Shown here in pieces: positions 47,691 through 59,479 of a stretch of 64,000 bases of DNA (positions are counted from its first letter, which is position 1; each line of letters opens with the position of its first letter). The stretch covers positions 49,579,087-49,643,086 of the forward strand of contig OX344762.1 in NCBI GenBank assembly GCA_947034895.1. Reading direction: 5' to 3'. Source of the DNA: Rhytidiadelphus loreus. Lineage: Eukaryota > Streptophyta > Bryopsida > Hypnales > Hylocomiaceae. The notes beneath the pieces are model-generated. The model saw only the letters and a program-made list of their open reading frames with translations, was not told the origin of the DNA and did not search any database. The position numbers and the translations under genes were made by a program.

Positions 47691-48130
47691 ACCAAATCGA
47701 AACTCAAGCATGTAGTTAAGTGTCAATTTCTCAGTGTGGTTTGGGTTTTATGGTTTTATATGCTCACAGAACATTCTAGAGCAGAGTTGACGATTCGTGT
47801 AAATTTTCATTGTGGCTCCAATGTGGTTGACAAAAACTGCACTTGCTTACACTTGCTGGCAGAATTCGAACGCTTATATTCCTGAACTCAAGGTGCGAGA
47901 CCATTTGTGCCAAAGAAAGAAGATTGGAGAAATCTTGGATACCCTGATTCTTCTCTTTCAATTAGAAGGTAGCCCCCTCCCGATCGCAGATCCTTTCAAG
48001 AATATGATGCATACGGATTTAGCAACGTCTGCAATTTCTGCAGTTCCAACGTCTGCAATTTCCATGCCTCCCAACTTCGGGAGCAGAAACGACACTGTGC
48101 TAGGGGTCGAAAGTACAGTTTGGGCATGGC
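47691..48130. other. Spacer between the NLR remnant and the MYND gene
   Basis: An open frame at 47812-48162 has no recognisable motif and partly overlaps the 3' end of the MYND gene on the other strand. The segment probably includes the MYND gene's 3' UTR. Confidence 0.4.
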
Positions 48131-49246
48131 TCATGCAGCATTGGCAGGGCCGCTCATTCTGAAAATAAAGCCGTTGGAAAATGTGGGGAGGTCCAAATCG
48201 TTGTGACTGGTCAAGGGCTGCCGAAACGGATTCACTTGCACTGGAATCGCAAGACCAGGGTGTCTTCCCAGCGATAAATGCTGAATCGTCTGCACAGCCA
48301 TCACCGCGGCCTCCTCGCAGTAGTCGGTGAAAAGGGCGGGCACATTCAGCGACTCGATCAGTCGCAGAGTGGGGTGCCAGCTCGAGAACGCAGCAAGACC
48401 TGCATTGGCTGCAAAGATCAGATCAGGAGGGGATCCCAGCTCTGCATGTCGATCATGATAGAGTCCCCTCCACAGCCTCATCGTTACGCCACCCTTGGAC
48501 AGAACCGAATCCCTGTTCTTGCATGCACAGTCGACATCAGAGCAACGACAGAAAGTGGAGAATTCAAGGGTCTCCCCATCCCGAAACACTGGCACTGCAG
48601 GTCCAACGAAGTCGATGTGGAATGATGCTCCGGGAAAGAGCGCTAACAGCTCGGCAAAAGCGGGCAGCTGGTCCAACTCTCGCTCGGGACCCAAATAGTG
48701 CACACGCAAGGATTTAGGGTTTTGGATTTGCGACTGAGATATGCAGATGGCGTGGTACAGAGACAGCGGCCAATGCAAGATTAGGGCAACGGGTGAGTCG
48801 AAAGGAAGGCCTCGCCAATTGTAAAACTCCTCCCAGCTCTGTAACTCACTTGGTGGCGAATTCTCCGGAGGTATGCAAGGGCAGGAACTGGACGGAAGAT
48901 TCCAATCCCCATTCACCTGGCTCGCTCCTTCAGCGATTTGGAAGCAATCGCAAGATGCTTTCCACAACCCGGCGCCGTGAAGACCCCAGGACTCCAACAG
49001 AGAGCAATTGGTCGATTCTTCGACCTCCAGCAGACGAGTGGTCTGGTGAGCGAAGGAGAAAGGGAAGTCATGAAGCTCGGGTGCCCGCTGCATCTGCACC
49101 GCCATGCGGCCGCACACTTGCGCGTGCTCCCTCCAGTGGCTCTTCTGGTGTTTCCGAGAACAGTAACGGACGGCTCCACACGAACCGCAACGGAGGGTAG
49201 CAGGGCCCAAGCACGAGCCCGGCAAATGACTTCCAGCGCACTCCAT
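48131..49246 (-). CDS. MYND-type zinc-finger protein (plant MSS51-like C-terminal domain)
   Basis: A single uninterrupted frame of 371 residues. The N-terminus is a MYND finger with Cys3, Cys12, Cys20, Cys23, Cys29, His37, His41 and Cys45; MYND fingers bind zinc and usually mediate protein contacts. The rest matches, from memory, a conserved plant family: NLPSSSCPCIPP, SPVALILHWPLSLYHA, VHYLGPEREL, FAELLALFPGASFHIDFVGP, ANAGLAAFSSWHPTL, VPALFTDYCEEAA and NPFRQPL. The length and ends fit the family, and no disruption is seen. The ATG at 49246 is chosen because it begins directly before the finger (MECAGS), as in relatives. Most GC-rich codon use in the right half of the window suggests an expressed gene. 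Exact molecular function is not established. Confidence 0.92.
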   Translation of the reverse strand: MECAGSHLPGSCLGPATLRCGSCGAVRYCSRKHQKSHWREHAQVCGRMAVQMQRAPELHDFPFSFAHQTTRLLEVEESTNCSLLESWGLHGAGLWKASCDCFQIAEGASQVNGDWNLPSSSCPCIPPENSPPSELQSWEEFYNWRGLPFDSPVALILHWPLSLYHAICISQSQIQNPKSLRVHYLGPERELDQLPAFAELLALFPGASFHIDFVGPAVPVFRDGETLEFSTFCRCSDVDCACKNRDSVLSKGGVTMRLWRGLYHDRHAELGSPPDLIFAANAGLAAFSSWHPTLRLIESLNVPALFTDYCEEAAVMAVQTIQHLSLGRHPGLAIPVQVNPFRQPLTSHNDLDLPTFSNGFIFRMSGPANAA

Positions 49247-49339
49247 CGCGCAGAAGATTGGAAATTGTCTCTTTGGCGTCCAACCCTAAACTTCGAAAGA
49301 AGACCCCAAAGCTCTCCGACACCCCTAAATTTGTGATCC

Positions 49340-49870
49340 CCTAAATTTGTGATCAAGCACACAATGTTGCCGCTTCGAGATGCTGGCTCCACCGCAACTT
49401 ACAATCCAAATGTGCTTTCGATTCCGCAGTTAGCTCTATGCCCCTAAACCTAAAACCTCGATGCCGATTTGAAATATCGAAATTCTGAACTAAGGTGTGA
49501 GTATAAACAAAGCAAGGAATTGTGTGAGGTCGCCGGGAACGAGACCTATAGTAGCCCTACACTTGTGATCGAACACACACAATGCTGTCGCTTAAAGTTG
49601 CGACTTAGAATAAGGTTATGGTTTTCATTCTGTAGCAAGGCCTATTGCCTGAAACCCTAAACGTCAATGCAGAGGTGAAATATTGAAATTGTGCAGAGAC
49701 AAGGTGTAATTATGAAAATTGTGAGAGGTCATGAGGACCTTGAGTAGGCCTGCAGTTGTAATCGAGCACACACGATGTTGCGGCTCAAATGCGCTTCTAT
49801 TCGGTAGCTAGCCCTAAACCCAGAATTCCTAAAACACAATGCAGTGGGGAACAATCGAACTGCGAAAGCA
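49340..49870. repeat. Tandem repeat upstream of the MYND gene, about 200-bp units
   Basis: Three diverged units. Each has TTGTGATC(A/G)AGCACACA-like sequence (49350, 49563, 49755), then an ATGCTGTCGCTT-like block, a block with TTCTGTAGC or TTCGGTAGC, and CCCTAAAC (about 49442, 49655 and 49811). Spacings are about 213 and 192 bp. It starts about 100 bp upstream of the MYND start, so it may hold promoter elements. Confidence 0.75.
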
Positions 49871-52521
49871 ATGCAGACAAAGGCGAACCTGCCCAAGGTT
49901 TGAGGTCTGAGGCATGCTCTAAAAACGACCTCTAACATAAAGGTACATTTTGCTTTCTTCAATGTACAAATAGTGTACATTTCAGAAGTTGGTCGCTTTT
50001 GGTGACCACTAGGTGTTTCAGCTTCAAAAATTCATAACTAATTTCATGAAGGTTTAAAAAATATGAAACAACTTTAAGGATAATTTTGCAAAAAGGAACT
50101 TGCCCAAGGTATGAGGCCTCAAGCAAGCATAATGACGTTGTCACAATTATATTGGTGTATCATGAATCATACTTTTTGTGATGTACTATAAAATCATAAA
50201 CTTGGGATTAATTATGGGAAAAACTTAATCAAGGGAAATTATGCAAATGTCCTAGTACAAGGAATTTTTTCCATAATCTTTGAGGAAACCCTCATTGTTA
50301 CTAGCATATGTAATAGAATGAATTTTACAATACTTTTTTACAATGTAGTCCAACCACCTTGGGAAGGTTCATTATTATTTTCGTAATTGCTCACATGTAA
50401 TGCTCTCAATATGATGTATGTATAATACTGCAAAATATAGTGTAAAGAATCTTCATCTTGAAGATGTCTAAATTTCATAAATATGAAGATGTTTTATAAA
50501 GTGAAACTTTAGGGGAGTGATAACTTTTGAATAGAAAGTATAAATAGTAATTCATAGATAATATCTACATATTTGAATCCCACATCACTCTAACCAATGT
50601 TTGAATTTCAAACCCAATATCCAGAATTCCTTCTAAAATGGATTTTGAATTGAATATTAGTGATTTTCAAAAGATTTATGTCAAAGAGTTCAAAATGTCA
50701 AATTTTAATCATAGAGATTTTTAGAGAATTTATATTACCTATTTATTAAAGTTGTTTTCAAGGAATCATCAGGTTTTTAAATTAGGATAGGTCAATTTTT
50801 GAGGTGAAACATAACTTACTTGCTCTTTTTAAACTATATGGTGTTTTATAAAGAAAAGTATTGAAATCCATAGAATAAAAATGTTAGGAAAGTAACAATA
50901 GAATTTTAGATAATTTGGATGAGTGAAATATAATTGGACATGTTTGGATACATGGAAACTTGAAAGTATGAGAAGGTCCCCAAAATAGGTCACTCATACT
51001 ATCACATCTAGAATTAGTGCACATAAAAATCCCTTATTTTGATTCATTCTTAGTTCCTACAAGGCATCTCTTTTCTTGGTCATTTGATTCTATAAACACC
51101 TTGTTAACTATTCTCTTTATTATACTAAAAGCTCTATATAAGCTTAAGTAAGATTTCTTTCAAAAGATTGGTCTTTCAATTGATTCAAGAATACTATAAA
51201 TATGCCCATGTGGTTGACAAAGATGACGAATGTTGACAAGAAGCGCATGTTTGTGCTTTATTTTTCTAATTCACCAAAGCAAAGTAAATTTTGACCTTTG
51301 TTGGAGATTGCATCCAAAAATATGTAGATTATGAAAGAAAGTTCAATTATTCATTTAAACTTTGTAGTGTTGTCATATATAATTGGAGTTTTATTATTCA
51401 TTTTTCACAATTATGTGTATTCAATTATTTAGTGGATCTTTGATTGCAAAATGTTTCATTTTATATATTAAAATTTTGCAATATATATGACCTTAATTCA
51501 TCCCTATGGAATCTCTTCAATTAACTTTACACATGATGCAATATTGTTGTAAATTAATAGAAGCTTTAGTGACTAGTTACCAAAAAAACATTTTTGAAGA
51601 CAAGGGACTTAATCCCTTAAAGACTAAGGGTAGTCTAAATTTCAAAAACTGTGAAAATATATTATTAAATGGAATTTTATATATTAATATGTAGTCAGGC
51701 TAATTTTTGAGGCCAATGTTTGGTAATGCAAATTCCTATTTGGAGTTGTAGCTTGCAAATTTAGGATGTTAAACTGTAGAATACTAGTCCAAATCGGTGC
51801 TTTTGGCTAACTATAGTGGAAAAGGGACTAATGGATATGTAGTTGAGTTGGATTCCAAGTGGGTAGTTCAATTGTGTTGGATTCTGATCGTTGTGAGCCA
51901 ATTTGGTGGAGTTGAAGAGGTGCCTAGTGGGGTATTTAGCCCTCTCTCCCAATTTGGATTGGCACCCAGTATTGAGTTGAGCCCACTGCGAGTCTAGCCC
52001 TATGAAGGCTGAATTTCTTTTATATATTTTTGGCAATTAATATAGTTCAATGGTTAAGTTGCATAATTGGAGTATGTGAATATATCTTTGTGATTTTATG
52101 TGTTATGCTTGAATGTATTCAAAAGGGTGTTGCTTGGTTTTTTTGTCCAGTGTTGTATGCATGAAAATCCAAATGGAAAATTGATGTAATTATATACCTA
52201 ATTGGCATGTTATTCAATTGTGAATCTAGTATTGGTCGTGTCATTGTAGTCAGTTTAATAGTTGAGTTTAATATGTGAGAAAATTGAATGCCTAATTGGT
52301 ATTATTAAATGTGTGTTGGATTGAATTGGACTGAATTCGGAATTGGGTTGAAGACATGAGATTGGTTTAGGTTGAATCAAATTAAAATTAAAATTTATCT
52401 CCCTATTTAAATGTTTCCCTTGGATCGAACTTAATACACTATATGGGTAGTTACCTAATTGGTAACCAAACCCTTGTCTTCATAATACAATAATGAATTT
52501 CAAACAAAAGTTGCGAAATAA
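49871..52521. other. AT-rich intergenic DNA
   Basis: No gene recognised on either strand. Only short AT-rich open frames occur. Confidence 0.5.
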
Positions 52522-52793
52522 ACATTAGATGTTTTTTCGGGCCTCCGGGAGACCGCGAGTCATAATGTTGTAATAACTAGGGCACATGACTACTGCAGTG
52601 ACACCACATTGGTCCTACATGGCCGAGAGGCTACTAGCTAATTTCTCAAATTAATTTTTTTTTCAAATTTTTTTTGCATTTGAAGGATTTTATTTTTTAT
52701 TTTTTGACAACCGGTTGTTCTTTCACTGCAGGAGGAACAATGAAGGAAATAGGCTTGAAATGGTCTCTCGGAGGCCTAAAAAAGCATCTAGTG
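52522..52793 (+). mobile_element. Non-autonomous inverted-repeat element, single copy
   Basis: The left edge (ACATTAGATG, then GGGCCTCCGGGAGACCGCGA) and the right edge in reverse complement (CACTAGATGC, then TAGGCCTCCGAGAGACCA) form terminal inverted repeats of about 35 bp. The interior shares GGCCGAGAGGC, a T-rich tract and GGTTGTTCTTTCACTG with the element at 34511-35179. Confidence 0.8.
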
Positions 52794-54159
52794 ATTTGTA
52801 GATCACATCCATACAATTAAATCCAAGATTGAATCAACTATAGTATTGCACTGATCTATATTTTGCAATAAAAATTTCAACCAAAATTTGAAGATTGTCT
52901 ATGAAATTGATTGTAGATTGAACGTTGGTGATTTTTTTTTTTAAATCAAGAATTTGTAATCCATAAGTTGAAAATTTTAAGTCCAGATGTTGGTATTTTT
53001 TTAGATTTTAGATTTAATTATTTTTCAAATTATTCTAAAGAACCATTTTTATGAACTATAAAAACTTCTTTTGAAGTCAAGTGTATTTGTGTCCCTTAAA
53101 CTATATAGTATTTGCAAAAAAGGTCTAAAAAAACTATAGTGTATAAATATAAGAGAACTAATACAAAAATCTAGAAACATTTAGATGGATAAATCAAACA
53201 AAATTGTGTATTTAAAAAAAATTGTATGTACAAACAAAAATTTACTATGTACAATGATAGCCATGTCGCATCATTCTTTCCATTGGTTTTCCTTGTATTC
53301 ATATGTGACATTAGAAAGCATTTCTTTTGCTTCTTAGCAAAACTAGCAAAATGAAGTTTCTAAAGTTTGTTTTCTACCTCATCTAGAAATTTTGAAAAAT
53401 TCATAAAAAAGACCATTTTGTTGAAGTTTGAAGTTGTAGATCCATTACCATGTTTATAAATATAGCGGCACAAAATGTTTCATTGTAATAGAATGTTTTA
53501 TTTTGTAATGCACTTCCATAATTCTAAATTCTTTTCAATTTTCTAAGCGTAATTTGTATTTGATATGAATTTTCTTCAATTTTTCTTCAAAAATACATGA
53601 TTATTTAGAGCTAAAAAAAATTGGAGATTATGTAGCATATATTAGACATGATTTCAACTCTTCAAAACAAAAACAACAAATCTCACTCAGAGACAAACTA
53701 GAAGAGTATACCCAGCTATCAAGGTCGACAAAAATTCTAGTAATGATCTTTAGGGTGGAACATGGTTAGCCAATATATGGTAATACATAATTTTATATTG
53801 ACAAACATAGGGTGCACTAGGTGTGAAGAGACATACAGATACAACTTGGCCATATAATTTGAGACAATACGACTAAAGCCATGAAATGAAGCCACAATGA
53901 ATAAAATCATGAAATGAAGCCATGACATGGACATGCAATCAATAGAATTATGATGTTATATGACTATAGTCATGAAATAAAGGCACATGAGTGTAGCCAC
54001 AACTATTGCTTCAAATAATTTGAATGTCCCTTCATGTACAATTGCATTATTTTAATATGATTTTTATTTAACTAGATCTTTGAGAGTTGAAGATTAATAA
54101 ATTTGTGATTTGTTTTGTGTATTCATATAATTCATTTACAAATGCATGACAACCTTTAG
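52794..54159. other. AT-rich intergenic DNA
   Basis: No gene recognised. Phrases such as TTGACAAACATAGGGT at about 53798 resemble parts of the tandem units further right. Confidence 0.45.
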
Positions 54160-56600
54160 GTCATAATTGGTCATAATTGGTTTAGCCAATTTTTGAAGTA
54201 ACTTTTGAAATAACTTTTGGAATTTTTGTATGTTTGTATATATGTAGGGCTTACTTCACAACCACGGGGATGCCTTTGAGACACCGCAACTAAAATTGAA
54301 GCCATGACCATAATGATGGAATGATGGAATGATGGAATGAAGTCAAGACAAAAACAAAAGAATTTTGAATTTGCAAAACTAATATTAACCCCTAAATGAC
54401 GGACCCATCACCAATGATTTCAAGCCTCACTGCCCGTCACTTAGTTTGTTGCCATTTTGCAACTAGATATGTATGAAAAAATTTATATTTATTTTTCAAA
54501 GATGAAATTACATGTCTTCATTACTTCAAAAAAAAAATAGATTTTTTGTGAAAAATAGATTTTTTTGAGGATTTTTGAAGATAAAGTAAACAAAAATCAC
54601 ATCAAATAGAAAATTATTTCAAAAAATCTGAAAATTTCACCATGTGTGTACATTACAATGACAAATATCATAGTGTAAACTCAATTTCCATGTCATTCTA
54701 TAATTAGAATTCAATAGACATTGAAATACATACAAAATTCAAATTGCAATCAAATATTTAATATTAGAAATTTTTCCAAAATTCAAATTGGAGTAGATGA
54801 CCTTCATTTTGTTAGTTGGGCTCACACTCAAAAAAACATCATTTTTTTGGAGAAATTTCAGATTTAAAGCAAGGAGCAACAACTTCCCAAAATACACTAA
54901 AATAACATATTTTGTGATCTGTTTTTTTTTTAAAACTTCTCATTTTTGTAAAAACAAACATTGGCTAGATTACAAACTCAATTGGATACTCTTTATAACT
55001 CAACACGAAATGTCAACAAGGAAAACGGGGAACAAAGAGCTTCAAAATGGATGAAAAAACTCATTGGATTGCCATCCGAATGGTGTTCCAGGGTTGAAGC
55101 CCATAGTGACTTTTCAATTGAAAGAGTTGAAAAGATTTTTGAAAGAACTAATGAGAACTTTTGCACTTCAATTAACTTACAAAACAAAGGCCAAAAGAAT
55201 TTGGAATAAAAAAAATAATGAGAGTTGAAAGGGTTTTGAGTCAACCAATGTGGTCCGCATCATTAACGTTTGTATATTGACAAATATTGGACTCTAACAT
55301 TGACTATTGGTCAACATACACCTCCAACTCCACCGTTACAAGTTTACAATTTTCAAGACTTCCATGTCAATTAAAGTCTACAAATTTATAACCCTCAAAA
55401 GACAAGCCTATTACCACTTTTCAAACATCATTTGCAAGTACCTGTGAATGTGATCTTTTGTATTTATTTTTTCAAAGATGTGATTACATGTCTTCTATCA
55501 ATTGTAAAATTTGTTGTGAAAATTTGAAATTATGATGAATTTTTGAATAAAATGGAAGAAATTATTATCAAATGCAATTGATGTTCAATAAAAATAAAAT
55601 AAATTCCACATATTTATAATATAGTGTAGAACATCATGGTATAAATTTTCTTAAAATGTAACTTTGAATTAGAAAATCAACACTTTATGGTTATAGATCC
55701 CAAATTCAAATTGCTATAAAAATCCTAAAATAATCTTTAGTTTATCTAATTTTTGGAAGAACCTTTGGCATTTTTGCATTGACAAATATAGGGTCTACTA
55801 TGTAACCATGGAATCCATTTGAAGTTACAACTGAAAAATGGTGGAATGAAGCCAAAATGAAAACAATGGAATTTTGAAGCCATAAAAAATAATGGAATTT
55901 TGAAGTTGCACAACTAAATTTGAAGCCTACAAAGAATTGTCTTTCCAATTGAGGGAGTTGAAAAGTGTTTTTAGGGGACCAATGGGAACCTTTGGGGTTC
56001 AATTAGTTTTTGAAACAAAGGTCATAAAAATATGGATTGGAATTTGGATTGGAAAAAATATGGGAGTTGAAGGGGTCTTCTTTGCAACCATAGGTTCTTA
56101 GTCTTGGAGGGTATTGACAAATATAGAGTTCAATGCTAGCTATTAGTCAACATACACATACAAAGCCGAGCACAATGAATTTACAGTTGCCAAGACTTCC
56201 ATGTCAATTGAAATGTAAAGACTATTAGCCCTCAAACATTTGATTAATTTTCAAACTTCACTTTATAAGTACTTATGCATTAAGGTTGCTAGCGTGTGAG
56301 CCTAGGATCTTGAGTCCATAAGCCTAGAAATCTAGACTCTTAAATTATAGGCACCTTCCATAGTTGTAGAATACCTACTTACACCTAGGCTCAAGGCTTA
56401 TAGGCTCACATTTCTAAGCTCACATGCTAGCATCATTGACCTATGAATGTGATTTTTGTGTTTATTTTTTGAAGATGTGATTACATCTCTTCTATCTGTT
56501 GTAAGATGGTGTATTTTTTGATTGTATCATTCTAAAATACAAATGAGCACTCTATAGTTGCAAATTCATTTCTTTTAAACTACTAGTTAATATTTCAAAT
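54160..56600 (+). repeat. Diverged tandem repeat, about 1-kb units
   Basis: At least two and partly three units. The marker GATGTGATTACATGTCTTC and its variants occurs at about 54501, 55477 and 56474. Between the last two units shared blocks include GAGTTGAAAAG, GGTCAACATACAC-like, CAAGACTTCCATGTCAATT and TAGCCCTCAAA-like. A small element at 56280-56438 interrupts the last unit. The 82-85 residue frames near 55.0 kb are not conserved between units. Confidence 0.7.
56280..56438. mobile_element. 159-bp inverted-repeat element with empty-site paralogue
   Basis: The left end reads GGTTGCTAGCGTGTGAGCCT then AGGATCTTGAG; the right end reads CTCAAGGCTTATAGGCTCAC and ends GCTCACATGCTAGCATC. It is flanked by ACTTATGCA (56271-56279) and ACCTATGAA (56439-56447), a 9-bp imperfect duplication. 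The homologous position in the neighbouring tandem unit (about 55438) lacks the element. A 9-bp duplication points to a Mutator-type non-autonomous element. It is related to 16852-17253. Confidence 0.8.
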
Positions 56601-58239
56601 TTTTTTAAATAATTTTGATAGAATTACAAATGAATAGCCAATGAATTTTACTAAAAAAACTAATTTCCAATAGAAATCTAACACTTTATGAGCTTCAGTA
56701 TTTGTGTAAGAATTGACATTGCCAAGGTCTTCCAATCCCCTAAATGGAATCTCCAAACCTTTAGTTGGGCATCATTGGTGGCATGGAGAGTAGTGGAGCC
56801 CTAGTTTATAGTTTGTTATGTGTATTGAAATAATTTGTAAGTCTTTTCACCCACAGTTGGATTCTTTTCATTTCTTTGTATTTTAATGGAAATAAATTAA
56901 GACTCGACTACTCTTTGAGCTACTCTTTAAAAATTACCCCTATGTCCTTATTTCTTAACCTCTAAATTCCAAGACCATTTTTTCATCACAAAACATTCAA
57001 AATATTTGAGGGCAAATTTTCTAAACATTTTATTTTTTATGCATATCTAAGCATAGAATCTTGCATAAAACTTGTATAAAAATATGTTGAAGAAATTTCA
57101 AAAACTTTGACCAAGGAGATTGCAAGACATTTCTATTTAAAGTGAAGAAAATCAAGGGGGTTTGCACCTTGCTACACTAGATTATAAGACTTTGAATCTT
57201 CTTAACTTACAATTTCTATACTATAGATTTTTAATTAATTTTTCTTTTAATAATTAGATTGAGAACTTAAGAATTTTCTTGAAAACCACAATCAAATTTC
57301 TATTCTTCAAAAAATTAGTAATGGGAGCACGTATTGGATTGAAGGAAAAAACAAATTGATAATAGTTTTAAGTTGGATTTGAAGCATACTAATTCCAATA
57401 GTAATATTGTTTTAACAAGCAAACTAAAACTTATGTAAATTCTTATTTTCTAAAAATTATAAAAATGGAATTCAAAAATGGATCTAATACTTTATTTTCC
57501 CAAGAAGAAATTGGGAAGTGAAAAAACATTGATAGACCCTTATGACCAAAACAAAATAGTGGCATATTGACAAAATTTTGGTATTAAATTGTTGTTGGCA
57601 TATCATATCAAATCACCTATAATCCAAACAAATGTACTATGTAAATGCCTTAAGTTTACAAATGAATATCCTAGATTCAAAAAGATTGTCGTAATAGTTT
57701 TGGTTGCAAAATACAAATTAAAATAAATTGTATCAATTGTGTAATAGGACAAATATCTTCAAATTTATTCAAAGTAAATGCAGAAATGTTTCAAATCGCA
57801 GCCTATTGACTATTTATGATGGTAGATGAAAGCTCAAATCTTTGATTCATTAACTCCTAAATGCCCAAGGCACAAAATTATGGTGTCAACAAAACTTTGA
57901 AGTTAAACAATTCCTTACCAAGTTATTATTTTTAGTATTTGTAATTTTTGTAAATTTTTTTTTAAAGTCTAGTTTTAGCATCAAAATTTCAATTTAAAAA
58001 ATGAATGATTATGATTTTTCTATCTATGATTTTGTGCATGGGTGTTTATTGAAATCTTGATTTCCTAGTGTTGAGGGTTCTTGGAAATGAGCTTCAAATA
58101 TACTAGAACTTAGGGAAAAATTCACATTAGAAATTCATTTTAAAAACTATAGAGGTTGACATGGCAACCAAGGCTTTTTTTTGGCTCTATAGTGCCAGAT
58201 TGCACTAGAAAGAAATAATTTGGCTAAAAAATGACAAAA
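56601..58239. other. AT-rich intergenic DNA
   Basis: No gene or clear element recognised. Confidence 0.5.
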
Positions 58240-58450
58240 AGTCATGAAGTTTTTTGCCAAAAAACTTTAAATTAAAAAGAAATCTTGGATGAAATTGCTA
58301 GATTGTGGATGAAAATAGAATTGTGGATATGTGATAATTTGCTAATGTGATATTTTTATATCCAATATGTGGATGAATGTTGAAATTTGGAGCACCACCA
58401 TAATGTTTTATATCGCCACTTTGGCACTTCATAAAAAATGAAAAAAAGAG
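58240..58450 (+). repeat. Dispersed repeat, copy A
   Basis: Similar to 62100-62300 in the same orientation. Shared strings are AATCTTGGATGAAAT, GTGGATGAATGTTG, TTTGGAGCACC and ATATCGCCACT. Non-coding. Confidence 0.75.
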
Positions 58451-59450
58451 TTCTGATGGCGATCACTGATGTGAAGTTCAATTAAACACAACCTATTATT
58501 AAGACCCCTCCACCAAAGATACCCTTCGGGGTATAAAAACTCCAATAAGGAATGTCATGAAGTCCATACTCTTACATTAATAATTACTTTTTTCATCCAT
58601 ATTTTTCCATGTTTCAACAAAGACATGGATGTCAATGGCTTCGTCAATCTATTGAAGATAGCTTCTTGCACTTCCTCAAACAAATGAAATACAGTGTTCA
58701 AGAAAAAACAAACAATTAGTTCAAAGTTAACCAATGGATTTAGAGAAGAAAAAAAATTTGTTTGCAATTTGAAAACACCATTAAAAAAAACAGTAAAAGA
58801 ATCTATATAATTCCTATTTAGAGTAAAAAATGTAGAAAATATAACCAGACTTGGTAACGAAAAAACAATTCAATATGAAATTTCAAGGAAAATAGTTGAT
58901 AAAGCTCCAAAAATATCTCCAACAATGATGAAACAAAAGAGGTATTTGTAATTGGTGTCAAAAGAAGATTTAACCCTTAAACGTCGACACGGACATTTGG
59001 CGTTCGATGGATGACTTTCTAGTAGGACAAAAGTGCAACTGTTCATCCTCTGAATTTTATTGTGAAAAGGGGAGGTTTTCTCTAGTAGTTTGACTTCCAA
59101 CGAGTGTTTTTGCTATTTCTTAAGCCCATGACTCACACGGTAATGAAAAAGAATGATTTGAAAGGTCACCCTTCATCCTTTAAGGGTTAATCAAGAGTAG
59201 TACAAAAGAAACACAACACCAATCCAACTCCACTAAACCCTAGGTTTGATGCTCCAAAGTTTCGTCTTGTGTTTTCCTCAAACTCCAGTTCGTGGTCCTG
59301 CATTGTACACACTTTTCTTTTCTCTTTCTTTTTTCTTTTCATTTTGAAACAAATGAAACGGAATTTCATTGCATATACAGAAGAGGCTAAAAACAAGCTT
59401 GCTGGCCTAGAAGGAAGGGAACCAAGCCATTGCACACGGAGAGCCAGACC
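58451..59450. other. Intergenic DNA
   Basis: No gene recognised. A stretch at 58560-58700 weakly resembles 61800-61950. Confidence 0.4.
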
Positions 59451-59479
59451 CCATTGGGTTCTTGGACCTCCAGCAGTTG

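Noticed and set aside
47812..48162. 116-residue open frame beside the MYND gene
   Set aside because: No motif, and it overlaps the 3' end of a well-supported gene on the other strand.
48793..49392. Several open frames overlapping the MYND gene on both strands
   Set aside because: They are shadows caused by the GC-rich codons of the real gene and lack independent motifs.
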